From Lactococcus ileimucosae (lineage in GTDB: Bacteria; Bacillota; Bacilli; Lactobacillales; Streptococcaceae), in NCBI RefSeq assembly GCF_943193185.1, contig NZ_CALPDE010000010.1, forward strand, positions 1-64,000: 64,000 nt of DNA, in the 5' to 3' direction. The position numbers were made by a program, and so were the translations under genes. Positions 54,430-63,865 of the stretch are shown piece after piece; within the stretch, counting starts at the first letter, position 1, and the number at the start of each line of letters is the position of its first letter. The notes beneath the pieces were generated by a model, which saw only the letters and a program-made list of their open reading frames with translations, was not told where the DNA came from and made no database searches.

Positions 54430-56106
54430 ATGACACCAGAAAAGAAAAACCAGCGGCGGCTGCGCAACCTCGCGCTCCTGTCCCTCTTATTGCTCTTGGT
54501 AGGCGGCACCTTCGCCTTCCAAGCCTTCAACCAGCGGGCCATCAATGACCGGCTCCGAGAAAACATCCCCGGCGGCCGTGTCCACGACTACTACAACCGT
54601 GACACCGAAAACAAGGACGTCTTCGTGGAGAACTATGGCAATGTGCCCCTCATGGCCCGTATCCGCCTCTCCGAGTTCATGGAGAAACGCTCAGCAGGAG
54701 ATACAGACTTTACGCCTATAGTGAACGGCACCATCCGTGACCAAGTGAACACTTGGACGGTCATGGGTCCCTCAGAGACCAATCTCAACACCCGTGTAGG
54801 TGACTCAGCTGCTTTCAACACCTACGCCAACCTGACCTTTGGTTGGAGTCGCTCAGGCCAAGATGCCCCATGGTTCATGCCCACCTTCAATCGGGACAAC
54901 TCAGACCTGATGACCGCCTCTGCAGGACATGCCCGTGACTGGGTCACAAGTACAGCCACAGACGGTGTCACAGATGGAGCTACACATCCCGGAGACGGTA
55001 CAGATGCCTACTGGTCCTCTGGCGACAGCTTTGACAACAGCGGATCAGTCTGGCCGGGCGAAGAAGTCACCCATGATGCCGCTCAAAACCTGCAACAAGA
55101 CCGTGCCCCAATGACAATCAGCCAGTGGGCAGCCCTACCGAATAATCTGAAAGTCGGGAACTTCTGGGTGATTGACCACCAAACAGGCTGGGCTTACTGG
55201 GCGAACCAACTCCAAGCAGGAGAGACCACTTCTTACCTCTTGGATGCAGCTCAGATGACCGCAGCGGCGGACAACATCCCGGGCGAATATTATTATGGTA
55301 TCCATGTGGACGGGCAACTGATCAGTCCTGACCGTATCAATGATTTCTTGGCTGCAGATCCAGACTATACGCATCATGCCGACCTGTCAGACTTCCTGAC
55401 AGCTGTACAAAACGGTTCTATCGATAACAACTGGGGGAATCCGGGACCAGATGATAATGTCCAACCTGACCAAATCAACTTTAGCATCATGGCACCGGGA
55501 ACCATCTTTACTATGGCTGGGGAGCAGTACCGTTATTTGGAGAATATGGGGAACAACCATATGATTATCAGGAACGAGATGATTCCAAATATAACCTTTA
55601 ACGGTCAAAATAATGCGCTTAACAGCTGGTATGGAGCTCTTGATCCAGCAGTGCAAGCTATGGTTCAGCCCGTGTCAGATACCTTTAATACAGGGAATGT
55701 TGGAGAGGGCGAATTGATTTGGAGGCCAGGGGGTGGTTATGAGGAAGCAACTTGGCGATGGATACCTGTCAATCTCAGTGACTTTTCTGATGTAGCGGCA
55801 GATATTACGGAAGTTAATTCAAGTGGTAGCCCGCGTGCCTTTGCACTTTCTCTAGCAGATGTGGTTCGTTTATCGGGACCAGGACGTGCTTTCCCGAGTA
55901 GTGCGGAACGGGTAGCTGGAAATGCTGGAGAAAATAATGACTGGTTTACTCGGACTCCCGGTGTTGCTGGAGGTAACGGTGCTTGGCGGGTGTTTGCTGC
56001 AAGTGAAACTGTCTATTCTGGAGGTTTGCATGGCAGTGGTAATATAAATTGGACAACAGATGCCAGAGGTGTTCGCCCTGCCCTTATTGTCAATCAATCC
56101 AATTGA
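54430..56106 (+). CDS. TasA-like secreted surface protein with C-terminal DUF6273-like domain, GC-rich gene
   Basis: 558 residues. Basic N-terminus, then hydrophobic LLLLLVGGTFAFQAF (about 20-34), close to the signal region of SipW-dependent TasA/CalY proteins. KDVFVENYGNVPLMARIRLSE (about 62-82) matches the strand after the signal in that family. A long D/N/T-rich middle region follows (about 85-370). The end is DUF6273-like: AFALSLADVVRLSGP, NDWFTRTPG, AWRVFAAS and GVRPALIV. The gene is far richer in GC than its neighbours at its 5' part (35 of 60 bases at 54541-54600; 23 of 60 in ftsX at 53281-53340), falling toward the 3' end. Probably acquired. AAAGGAGGAG precedes ATG. No SipW gene is adjacent. 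Confidence 0.72.
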   Translation: MTPEKKNQRRLRNLALLSLLLLLVGGTFAFQAFNQRAINDRLRENIPGGRVHDYYNRDTENKDVFVENYGNVPLMARIRLSEFMEKRSAGDTDFTPIVNGTIRDQVNTWTVMGPSETNLNTRVGDSAAFNTYANLTFGWSRSGQDAPWFMPTFNRDNSDLMTASAGHARDWVTSTATDGVTDGATHPGDGTDAYWSSGDSFDNSGSVWPGEEVTHDAAQNLQQDRAPMTISQWAALPNNLKVGNFWVIDHQTGWAYWANQLQAGETTSYLLDAAQMTAAADNIPGEYYYGIHVDGQLISPDRINDFLAADPDYTHHADLSDFLTAVQNGSIDNNWGNPGPDDNVQPDQINFSIMAPGTIFTMAGEQYRYLENMGNNHMIIRNEMIPNITFNGQNNALNSWYGALDPAVQAMVQPVSDTFNTGNVGEGELIWRPGGGYEEATWRWIPVNLSDFSDVAADITEVNSSGSPRAFALSLADVVRLSGPGRAFPSSAERVAGNAGENNDWFTRTPGVAGGNGAWRVFAASETVYSGGLHGSGNINWTTDARGVRPALIVNQSN

Positions 56107-56118
56107 GGGAGCAAACAA

Positions 56119-56165
56119 AAAATGCTCAACCTGCGTGTAAATAGCAAGGTTGAGCATTTTTATTT
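56119..56165. terminator. Bidirectional terminator between the TasA-like gene and nrdF
   Basis: AATGCTCAACCT / AGGTTGAGCATT with A- and T-runs on either side. Confidence 0.85.
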
Positions 56166-56219
56166 TTTGTATTTACCAGAGTTAGTACACGTTTTATCTT
56201 TGTTTCTGACTTTCTGTTT

Positions 56220-57206
56220 TTACTTCATACCGATAGTATAATCCTCATCCGACATAGGCTCAACTTCGCCCAATAAGTAAGAGTTTCCGACCTGACTGAA
56301 GAAGTCATGGTTTGATGAAGATGTAGAGATACCGTTCATCACAACAGAGTTGACATCAGCTGCTGTATCTGGGAAGAGGGGGTCTTGGCCTAGGTTCATC
56401 AGTGCTTTATTGGCATTGTAACGGAGAAACTTCAAGACTTCATCTGTCCAACCGATTTCATCATAGAGCAGGTGTGTATAAGCTTCTTCGTTTTCATAAA
56501 GTTCGTAAAGCAAGTTATACATCCAGTCGCGAAGTTCACTTTGTTCTTCTTCTGGCAGCTCGTTGAAGCCCAGTTGAAACTTGTAGCCAATGTATGTCCC
56601 GTGGACACTTTCGTCACGAATGATGAGCTTGATGATTTCTGCAGAGTTAATCATCTTGTTATTGCCCAGATACCAAAGGGGGGTAAAGAAACCAGAGTAG
56701 AAGAGGCAGGTTTCAAGGAAAACGCTGGCCACCTTTTTTTGAAGCGCACTGCCGTTTTGGTAGATATCGTTGATAATCTTGGCTTTCTTTTGCATATAGA
56801 CATTCGTATCTACCCAGTCAAAAAGTTCTTCAATCTCTGATTTTGTATTTAAAGTACTGAAGATTGTGGAGTATGACTTGGCATGCACGGACTCCATAAA
56901 CTGAATATTGTTGAAACACGCGATTTCTTGAGGGGTGCGTGCATCATGCTTAAGCACCTCAGCTCCATCAACAGACTGTAAAGTATCCAAGAGAGTCAAC
57001 CCAGCGAAGGCCTTGGCAAAGGTATCACGTTCAACCTGCGGTAGCTTGCGCCAATCATCAAGGTCGTTAGAAACAGGGACACGTGTGTCCAACCAAAACT
57101 GGCTGGTCAGTTTTTCCCAAGTATATTTATCAATAGAGTCCTCAATTGCATTCCAGTTGATGGCTGCATAGTAAGTAGGGACTTTTTGGTTATTTTGTTC
57201 AGACAT
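56220..57206 (-). CDS. nrdF: Class Ib ribonucleotide reductase small subunit
   Basis: 328 residues. Diiron/dimanganese ligands: D near 75 in SVDGAEVLKHD, E and H in CFNNIQFMESVHAKSYS (about 96-112), E in FLETCLFYSGFF and E-x-x-H in RDESVHGTYIGYK (about 197). The radical tyrosine is near Y112. NrdF uses a Mn(III)2-tyrosyl radical formed with NrdI. It lies 14 bases after nrdE and ends at a bidirectional terminator. Last gene of nrdHIEF. Confidence 0.96.
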   Translation of the reverse strand: MSEQNNQKVPTYYAAINWNAIEDSIDKYTWEKLTSQFWLDTRVPVSNDLDDWRKLPQVERDTFAKAFAGLTLLDTLQSVDGAEVLKHDARTPQEIACFNNIQFMESVHAKSYSTIFSTLNTKSEIEELFDWVDTNVYMQKKAKIINDIYQNGSALQKKVASVFLETCLFYSGFFTPLWYLGNNKMINSAEIIKLIIRDESVHGTYIGYKFQLGFNELPEEEQSELRDWMYNLLYELYENEEAYTHLLYDEIGWTDEVLKFLRYNANKALMNLGQDPLFPDTAADVNSVVMNGISTSSSNHDFFSQVGNSYLLGEVEPMSDEDYTIGMK

Positions 57207-57220
57207 AGTACTTCCTTTTT

Positions 57221-59389
57221 TTAAACAACACAGCTTTCACATTGATTTGCGCCAACTTCGGCTTCATCGTCAGTAAATGTACGGACGTAATAGATTGTTT
57301 TGATTCCTTTGTTGTAGGCATAGTTACGCAAGATACTCAAATCACGTGTTGTCATTTTGTTGTTCGTAATTTTCCACTCGTAAAGACCTTCCGGCAAGGT
57401 TGAACGCATGAAGAGGGTCATAGACAGTCCTTGGTCAACATGTTCAGTTGCAGCAGCGTAAACATCAATCACGGCACGCATGTCTGTATCATAAGCAGAT
57501 TTGTAATAGGGAATGGTATCTGTTGAAAGGCCAGCCGCAGGGTAATAAATCTTACCGACTTTCTTTTCTTGACGTTCTTCAATGCGATTGACGATAGGGT
57601 GAATAGAAGAAGAGCAATCATTGATGTAAGAGATAGAACCATTTGGTGCAACAGCCATTCGGTAAGAATTATAAAGGCCATTTTGCATAACCTTTTCTTT
57701 CAAGGTTGCCCATTCAGCAGGACCAGGTACGGGGATATCAGCAAAGAGCGCTTGGATGTCCTCCGATACGGCTGCAAAGTAATCGTGTTCAAGGTATTTA
57801 TCAAAGTAAGAGCCGTCTGCATAGGCAGATTTTTCAAAATCTTTGAAGCTTTCTTGACGTTCCACTGCAAGAACGTTTGAAGCGACTAAGGTATAGTAGT
57901 TCAGCAGCATGAAATAAACGCTTGTGAACTCCACAGCTGCCTTGCTGTCATAGTGAATATGATTTTTAGCAAGGAATGAGTGAAGCCCCATAGCGCCAAG
58001 GCCGATAGCACGCATCTCATCATTTCCTTTACGGACTGTAGGTACAGCGTTAAGATTTGATGTTTCTGAGATAAAAGTTAGAGCACGAACCATTGATTCG
58101 ATCGAGCTACCAAAGTCTGCACCGGAAGTCATCATGTTCATGACATTTGTTGAGCCTAAGTTACAAGCAACGTCAGTACCGAGCTTTGCGTAAGTTTGGT
58201 CATCGTTCAAAACAGAAGGGGTTTGAACTTGAAGAATTTCAGAACAAAGATTACTCATCGAGATAACGCCGTCTACAGGGTTTGCTTTGTTTACTGTGTC
58301 AATGTTGACGATATAAGGATAGCCTGACTCTTGTTGCAGTTTAGAAAGTTCTTGTTCTAGTTCACGTGCACTGATTTTGACTTTACGAATATTATCATTA
58401 GCAAGCATGTTGTCATATTCAGCTGTGATATCAACGTGTGCAAAAGGCATGCCATATTCTTTTTCGACGAAGTAAGGTTCAAAAAGATACATGTCTTCGC
58501 CTTTAGCAGCTAATTCGTAGAACTTATCTGGAACGGTTACACCGAGAGACAAAGTTTTCACACGGATCTTTTCATCCGCATTTTCTTTCTTTGTAGAGAG
58601 AAATTCCATAATGTCTGGGTGGAAGACCGAAAGATAAACAACACCAGCGCCTTGACGTTGCCCAAGTTGGTTGGCATAAGAGAAGCTGTCTTCAAAAAGC
58701 TTCATGACTGGAACAACACCTGCTGCAACACCGTCATAACCCTTGATTGGTGCGCCGGCACCACGCAGGTTGCTCAAATTAAGACCAACACCCCCACCAT
58801 TTTTGGAAAGTTGGAGAGCAGAGTTGATCGTACGACCGATTGAGTTCATATCATCAGTCAGTTGTAAAAGGAAACAGCTGACAAACTCACCGCGGCGCTT
58901 ACGTCCCGCATTGAGGAAGGTTGGCGTAGCTGGTTGGTAGCGACGGTTAAGCATGGCAAATGCCAGATTACGTGCCAACTTTTTATCTCCGTCTGCCATA
59001 TAGAGGGCGTTCATCAGGACACGATCTTCAAAGTCTTCGAGATAAAGCGTGCCTTCATTGTTCTTCATGGCATATTGATTGTAGAACTTATAGGCAGCCA
59101 TAAAACTGTCGAAACGAAAACCAAAGTCCACTAATTCTTGGTGGAGTTGCTCGATGAAGCTCATCTCATACTTGTTAATAAAATCTTCTTCCAGATAATC
59201 TTCTTCTAGAAGTGCAGCGATTTTTTCAGCGTAAGTATCTTTTTTGAAGCTATTTGGCTTGACGTTCTCCCTGAAGAAAGCAGTGATTGCTTCCTTGTCT
59301 TTTGCTAAAGGAATAGAGCCATTAACAGGTATATTGATTTGATTGTTAAGCGTAAAATACGTAACATCTTCAAGATTTTTAAGTGACAT
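57221..59389 (-). CDS. nrdE: Class Ib ribonucleotide reductase large subunit
   Basis: 722 residues. The N-terminal region lacks the ATP-cone of class Ia. It has RRGEFVSCFLLQLTDDMNSI with the first active-site cysteine (about 170), NGGGVGLNLSNLRGAGAPIKG, and NLCSEILQ with the thiyl-radical cysteine (about 380). The C-terminal shuttle cysteines end the protein as NQCESCVV. Reduces ribonucleoside diphosphates; the tail is re-reduced by NrdH. Starts 57 bases after nrdI with GGAGAAATAT before ATG. Confidence 0.97.
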   Translation of the reverse strand: MSLKNLEDVTYFTLNNQINIPVNGSIPLAKDKEAITAFFRENVKPNSFKKDTYAEKIAALLEEDYLEEDFINKYEMSFIEQLHQELVDFGFRFDSFMAAYKFYNQYAMKNNEGTLYLEDFEDRVLMNALYMADGDKKLARNLAFAMLNRRYQPATPTFLNAGRKRRGEFVSCFLLQLTDDMNSIGRTINSALQLSKNGGGVGLNLSNLRGAGAPIKGYDGVAAGVVPVMKLFEDSFSYANQLGQRQGAGVVYLSVFHPDIMEFLSTKKENADEKIRVKTLSLGVTVPDKFYELAAKGEDMYLFEPYFVEKEYGMPFAHVDITAEYDNMLANDNIRKVKISARELEQELSKLQQESGYPYIVNIDTVNKANPVDGVISMSNLCSEILQVQTPSVLNDDQTYAKLGTDVACNLGSTNVMNMMTSGADFGSSIESMVRALTFISETSNLNAVPTVRKGNDEMRAIGLGAMGLHSFLAKNHIHYDSKAAVEFTSVYFMLLNYYTLVASNVLAVERQESFKDFEKSAYADGSYFDKYLEHDYFAAVSEDIQALFADIPVPGPAEWATLKEKVMQNGLYNSYRMAVAPNGSISYINDCSSSIHPIVNRIEERQEKKVGKIYYPAAGLSTDTIPYYKSAYDTDMRAVIDVYAAATEHVDQGLSMTLFMRSTLPEGLYEWKITNNKMTTRDLSILRNYAYNKGIKTIYYVRTFTDDEAEVGANQCESCVV

Positions 59390-59445
59390 ATATTTCTCCG
59401 GGTCTTAAGACCGCATATTAATAATTTATTTTTTGTACAGTCTAA

Positions 59446-59862
59446 CTATTTAAGACTGATTGTTGCGCCAGAATCAAGTCGGGCAGCAATTTCTTCAACA
59501 GCTGCAACATCTGCTGGCGTGCCATTAAACTCAAAATCGTAAACGATAGGAATTTTGAATTGAGCAGACAGCTGTTTTGCAGTAAAGATATAGAGGAAAG
59601 CAAAATTGCGGTTTCCGGTACCTACAATTCCTTTGCAGTGCTGGGCATTATTGGCATAGGCCATGAATTCAAAGACAGGATCCATGATGTCCATACTTTT
59701 TTCAGCACCAGGTGTTTCGTCTGCATAGCTAGGTACGACTAATAGGAAGTCTTCATTTACTTCAAATTCTGGATTTTGAGGTAAGATTTCTTCATGTTCT
59801 AGACGTGTTTTGTTTGCAAAACGGCGGGTTTGACCGGTTATGCTAAAATATACTAATTTCAT
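59446..59862 (-). CDS. nrdI: Flavodoxin NrdI
   Basis: 138 residues. FMN phosphate loop [14 protein letters not shown] (about 5-18), [25 protein letters not shown], and [14 protein letters not shown] (about 79-92), all NrdI signatures. It supplies oxidant for assembling the Mn-tyrosyl cofactor in NrdF. The start overlaps the nrdH stop as ATGA, so the two are translationally coupled. Confidence 0.95.
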   Translation of the reverse strand: MKLVYFSITGQTRRFANKTRLEHEEILPQNPEFEVNEDFLLVVPSYADETPGAEKSMDIMDPVFEFMAYANNAQHCKGIVGTGNRNFAFLYIFTAKQLSAQFKIPIVYDFEFNGTPADVAAVEEIAARLDSGATISLK

Positions 59863-60077
59863 GCCAATTTTGCCAATTCACTTGGATTGAAGCCAGAGAA
59901 AGAAACTTCTCCTTTGACGATAACAGGAGCTGCACGGTAGCCCATATCGAGAACCGTTTGAACAAATTCTGGTTTTTCGTCAATATTGATTTCTTCAAAA
60001 TTAACAGTGTGCTCAGTGAGCCATTTTTTTACCATTTTGCATTGCATGCAATTATTTTTTGAGTAGACAGTAACCAT
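59859..60077 (-). CDS. nrdH: NrdH redoxin
   Basis: 72-residue glutaredoxin-like protein with thioredoxin-type activity. Active site C10-M-Q-C13 in [13 protein letters not shown]. The C-terminal [10 protein letters not shown] matches the family's FRPD-type tail in loosened form. Donates electrons to NrdE from thioredoxin reductase. First gene of nrdHIEF; GGAGAAATAA precedes ATG, and a promoter with two NrdR boxes lies upstream. Confidence 0.95.
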   Translation of the reverse strand: MVTVYSKNNCMQCKMVKKWLTEHTVNFEEINIDEKPEFVQTVLDMGYRAAPVIVKGEVSFSGFNPSELAKLA

Positions 60078-60126
60078 AATTTATTTCTCCAATTTTTTCT
60101 AAAAAAATTTGTTTGTTTATGTGTTT

Positions 60127-60210
60127 ATTTTAGTATAAAAAAAATACCTAGTCAAGTTATCGCTACTAGATATTGTGTGTGCAAATTATGTAAAATACTA
60201 TATGTTGTGT
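60127..60210 (-). promoter_or_regulatory. nrdHIEF promoter with two NrdR boxes
   Basis: Minus strand: -35 TTGACT (60150-60155), 17-base spacer, -10 TAAAAT (60127-60132). Just upstream are ACACAATATCTAGTAG (60163-60178) and ACACAACATATAGTAT (60195-60210), 32 bases apart, matching ACACWATATATWGTGT at 13 and 14 of 16 positions. The distal box overlaps the plsY stop codon. Confidence 0.75.
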
Positions 60211-60836
60211 TGTTTGCTGAGGTTGAGGCCAAACGGAACCAGAGATTCTTCCTTGTTTTTTATTCTTTGAATATTGCTTTTATGACGGATAATGATAATC
60301 AAAGCTAAAACTAAAATAATCAGCGAGAAGAGAGGGTCATAGTTTGGGAGAATAAAGTGAAAGTAGGGAAAAACAAGGACGCCAAACAAAGCAGCTCCAG
60401 CTCCTACAATGGAAGACAGGCTAATCATACTGAAAAGATAGAGGACCAAGAAGAAAACGACGGCTAAATAAAGGAGGAAGAAGGGGTTAAAGCCAAGGAC
60501 AACACCAGCAGAGGTAGCAACAGCTTTCCCACCTTTAAACTTGTCAAAGATTGACACCGTATGTCCTACGACCGCCAACAATCCAAAAATAAGGGGGGAA
60601 ACACCATGGACATGGAACATCAGTGGCAAAAGCGTTGCTAAAGTTCCTTTGAGCAAGTCAAAGATAAAAACGATGATACCTGCTTTTTTTCCCAGTATGC
60701 GGAAAGTGTTAGTTGTCCCTGTGTTTCCAGAGCCATGTTCGTGCAAGTCCTTTTTATAGAAAATCTTCCCAATCCAGAGCCCAGCAGGAATTGCTCCTAT
60801 AAGGTAAGCGAGGATGCATAATATTATTGTAATCAT
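60198..60836 (-). CDS. plsY: Glycerol-3-phosphate acyltransferase PlsY
   Basis: 212 residues, five TM segments. Conserved loops [13 protein letters not shown] (about 12-24), [20 protein letters not shown] (about 31-50, the substrate site), [21 protein letters not shown] (about 91-111) and a PlsY-type C-terminal cytoplasmic tail. It acylates glycerol-3-phosphate from acyl-phosphate as the first step in phospholipid synthesis. An extended -10 (TGT-TATAAT, minus-strand hexamer 60871-60876) lies upstream. It diverges from parE, as in streptococci. Confidence 0.95.
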   Translation of the reverse strand: MITIILCILAYLIGAIPAGLWIGKIFYKKDLHEHGSGNTGTTNTFRILGKKAGIIVFIFDLLKGTLATLLPLMFHVHGVSPLIFGLLAVVGHTVSIFDKFKGGKAVATSAGVVLGFNPFFLLYLAVVFFLVLYLFSMISLSSIVGAGAALFGVLVFPYFHFILPNYDPLFSLIILVLALIIIIRHKSNIQRIKNKEESLVPFGLNLSKQHNI

Positions 60837-60974
60837 ATCATCTTTCTTTTATGTTTATAATAGCCCCACAATTATAACATAAAAGTTTATGGATTTTGAT
60901 ATTTTATGAAGAAAAATCTTTTCTTTTTGTGGAAGCAGAAGAATTAAAAACTATCCTTCAATTGATAAAGACCT

Positions 60975-61003
60975 TTGACAAAGCCTCCTTAAGAATGTAG
61001 AAT
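60975..61003 (+). promoter_or_regulatory. parE promoter
   Basis: -35 TTGACA (60975-60980), 17-base spacer, -10 TAGAAT (60998-61003). Confidence 0.7.
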
Positions 61004-61056
61004 AGGAAAGATGAATATTTCTGCCAGTTAAAGTTGGCTTAAATGGAGAATAATGA

Positions 61057-62994
61057 ATGATAGATATAAACAATTATGATGACAGTGCGATTCAAGTTTT
61101 AGAGGGTCTTGATGCTGTAAGAAAGCGCCCTGGGATGTATATTGGCTCAACGGACTCGACAGGTTTGCATCATTTGATTTGGGAAATTGTTGATAATGCA
61201 GTCGATGAAGCACTTTCTGGTTTTGGTACAAAAATTGCTGTAACTTTAAATGAAGACGGTTCCGTAACAGTAGAAGATGAAGGGCGTGGTATGCCGGTGG
61301 GAACACACGTTACGGGAAAGCCAACTGTTGAAGTTATTTTCACAGTACTTCATGCTGGCGGAAAGTTTGGGCAAGGTGGTTATAAAACATCTGGAGGTCT
61401 ACACGGTGTAGGGTCGTCAGTTGTAAACGCCTTGTCAAGCTGGCTTGAAGTGGAAATCACGCGCGAGGGCGCTGTTTATCGTCAGCGTTTTGAAAACGGT
61501 GGGCATCCTGTAACAACATTGGAAAAAGTTGGAAAGGCACCTAAGTCCAAAACAGGTACAAAAGTTACTTTCATGCCTGATGCAACGATTTTTTCAACAA
61601 TTGAATTTAAATATCAAACAATATTCGAACGTTTGAATGAATCTGCATTTTTACTTAAAGATGTTACTCTTTCACTCACAGACAATCGTGGAAATGAAGA
61701 GGTTAAGGATGAATTTCACTATGAAAATGGTGTTCAGGATTTCGTAAGTTATCTTAATGAAGACAAGGATACTTTAACACCTATCCTCTATTTTTCTGGG
61801 GATCAGGATGCATTCCAAGTAGAAGTAGCTTTACAATATAACGACGGCTACTCGGAAAACATTCTTTCTTTTGTAAATAATGTGCGTACAAAAGATGGGG
61901 GGACACATGAGGCAGGACTAAAGACGGCCTTAACTAAGGTCATGAATGATTATGCGAGAAAGACAGGACTGCTTAAAGATAAGGATAAGAACTTGGAAGG
62001 TTCTGACTATCGTGAAGGTTTGACAGCAGTCTTGTCTGTCCTTGTTCCAGAGGAATATCTGCAGTTTGAAGGACAAACCAAGGACAAACTAGGTTCTCCT
62101 TTAGCCCGTCCAGCAGTTGATGCGCTTGTTTCTGAAAAACTGACCTTTTACCTTTTGGAAAATGGTGAGCTGGCGCAGAAATTAATTCGAAAAGCAATTA
62201 AAGCACGCGAGGCGCGTGAAGCTGCGCGTAAAGCACGTGAAGAGTCAAGAACAGGAAAGAAAAGTAAAAAAGACAAAGGGCTTCTTTCAGGAAAACTAAC
62301 GCCAGCACAAACGAAAAATCCTAATAAAAATGAACTGTACCTTGTCGAAGGAGACTCTGCTGGAGGCTCAGCAAAACAAGGACGAGACCGTAAATTCCAA
62401 GCTATTCTTCCTTTGCGTGGGAAAGTCATCAATACGGAAAAAGCTAAAATGCAGGACATCCTCAAAAATGAGGAAATCAACACAATGATTTATACCATCG
62501 GTGCTGGTGTTGGTGCAGACTTTACCCTTGAAGATCGGAACTATGATAAAGTGATTATTATGACCGATGCAGATACAGACGGTGCTCATATTCAGACTTT
62601 ACTTCTTACCTTTTTCTATCGTTATATGAAGCCCCTTCTCGAAAATGGTCACGTTTATATTGCCTTACCACCTCTTTATAAAATGAGTCAAGGAAAAGGC
62701 AAAAAAGAAAAGATTGCTTATGCTTGGACGGATGCGGAGTTAGAAAAACTTCGTCAAGATTTTGGCAAGGGAGCTACTCTTCAACGCTATAAAGGTCTGG
62801 GTGAGATGAATGCAGAGCAGCTTTGGGAAACAACCATGAACCCAGAAACGCGTACATTGATTCAAGTAACCATAGATGATGCGGCTCAGGCAGAAAAACG
62901 TGTTTCCGTCTTAATGGGAGATAAGGTTGAACCACGTCGTAAGTGGATTGAAAACAATGTGAAGTTTACACTCGAAGAAAACACGGTTTTTTAA
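61057..62994 (+). CDS. parE: DNA topoisomerase IV subunit B
   Basis: 645 residues. GHKL ATPase: VRKRPGMYIGST (about 21-32), EIVDNAVDEAL with the catalytic glutamate (about 43), DEGRGMPVG and LHAGGKFGQGGYKTSGGLHGVG (about 98-119). The Toprim domain has LYLVEGDSAGGSAKQGRDR (about 428) and IIMTDADTDGAHI. With ParC it decatenates chromosomes. A quinolone-resistance-determining region lies in the Toprim part. GGAGAA precedes ATG 61057. parC is not in the window, so it lies elsewhere or beyond the end. Confidence 0.96.
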   Translation: MIDINNYDDSAIQVLEGLDAVRKRPGMYIGSTDSTGLHHLIWEIVDNAVDEALSGFGTKIAVTLNEDGSVTVEDEGRGMPVGTHVTGKPTVEVIFTVLHAGGKFGQGGYKTSGGLHGVGSSVVNALSSWLEVEITREGAVYRQRFENGGHPVTTLEKVGKAPKSKTGTKVTFMPDATIFSTIEFKYQTIFERLNESAFLLKDVTLSLTDNRGNEEVKDEFHYENGVQDFVSYLNEDKDTLTPILYFSGDQDAFQVEVALQYNDGYSENILSFVNNVRTKDGGTHEAGLKTALTKVMNDYARKTGLLKDKDKNLEGSDYREGLTAVLSVLVPEEYLQFEGQTKDKLGSPLARPAVDALVSEKLTFYLLENGELAQKLIRKAIKAREAREAARKAREESRTGKKSKKDKGLLSGKLTPAQTKNPNKNELYLVEGDSAGGSAKQGRDRKFQAILPLRGKVINTEKAKMQDILKNEEINTMIYTIGAGVGADFTLEDRNYDKVIIMTDADTDGAHIQTLLLTFFYRYMKPLLENGHVYIALPPLYKMSQGKGKKEKIAYAWTDAELEKLRQDFGKGATLQRYKGLGEMNAEQLWETTMNPETRTLIQVTIDDAAQAEKRVSVLMGDKVEPRRKWIENNVKFTLEENTVF

Positions 62995-63036
62995 GCTAAG
63001 CAAACGGCTCTAAGTCTAAGTTAGGGAGGAAATGAA

Positions 63037-63861
63037 ATGGGACAGCATTATGTTGTGTTTGATTTTGAAACGACAGGTTTCAGCCCTCAAAAAAATGAAA
63101 TTATCCAGATTGGTGCTGTGAAGTACGACGAGATGCACCAAGAAGTCGGTCGATTTAATCAGTTGATTAAGCCCACACGTTCTTATCTTCCAACTAAAAT
63201 TTCAAAATTGACGGGAATTTGGCCAGCAGCCTTGGTAGAACAACCAGTTCTTTCGGAAGTTTTGCCAGATTTTCTCGCTTTCTCTAGAGACAGTCTCATG
63301 GTTGCTCATAATGCGCCTTTCGATGTCAGCTTTCTTTATCAAGCTATTGTAGATTGTGAGATAGAAAATGCACCACATTTTCAAGTTTATGATACGCTTT
63401 CAGAAGCGAAAAAGTTGGTACAGATGCCCAACTACAAGCTAGAAACCTTTAAGGATGTTTTGGGTATCGATTTGCGTAGCCACGATGCACTCAATGACTG
63501 CCTTATAACGGCAAAACTGTACCAGTATTTGCAGGAGTTGTCACGTCCACCTAAACCGCAAGTCATATCGGCTGAAACTTTACAAATGGATTTGTTTGGT
63601 GGGGCTGACACAGCAGTAACGGAAGAGGTGCGGCGAAAGTTAAGCTTGCCCATCACTAAAGATTTAGTGTATTACCGTAGAGATAAGGCGCGAAACTGGC
63701 AAAAATTTGAAGTGGCTGGTTTGGCGATTACAGCGGTTTATTCTACAGGCTACAGTTTAACTGTTACACTTTATAATAATGAAAAAGTAACCATCCATTC
63801 GGATTTTTTGAAAGAAATGCAGAAGGCAAACTTTATAAACGAAATAAGTAAAGAGGAATAG
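63037..63861 (+). CDS. DnaQ-family 3'-5' exonuclease (DEDDh)
   Basis: 274 residues. ExoI VFDFETTGFSPQKNEIIQIGAV (D-x-E at about 9-11), ExoII VAHNAPFDVSFLY (about 88-100), ExoIII HDALNDCLITAKLY (about 150-163), all DEDDh residues present. The closest match is the PolC-type epsilon exonucleases. The C-terminal part (about 170-274) is not recognised and contains DLVYYRRDKARNWQKFEVAGL. It may act in proofreading or repair. GGGAGGAAATGAA precedes ATG. Followed after four bases by an acetyltransferase gene. Confidence 0.88.
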   Translation: MGQHYVVFDFETTGFSPQKNEIIQIGAVKYDEMHQEVGRFNQLIKPTRSYLPTKISKLTGIWPAALVEQPVLSEVLPDFLAFSRDSLMVAHNAPFDVSFLYQAIVDCEIENAPHFQVYDTLSEAKKLVQMPNYKLETFKDVLGIDLRSHDALNDCLITAKLYQYLQELSRPPKPQVISAETLQMDLFGGADTAVTEEVRRKLSLPITKDLVYYRRDKARNWQKFEVAGLAITAVYSTGYSLTVTLYNNEKVTIHSDFLKEMQKANFINEISKEE

Positions 63862-63865
63862 ATGT

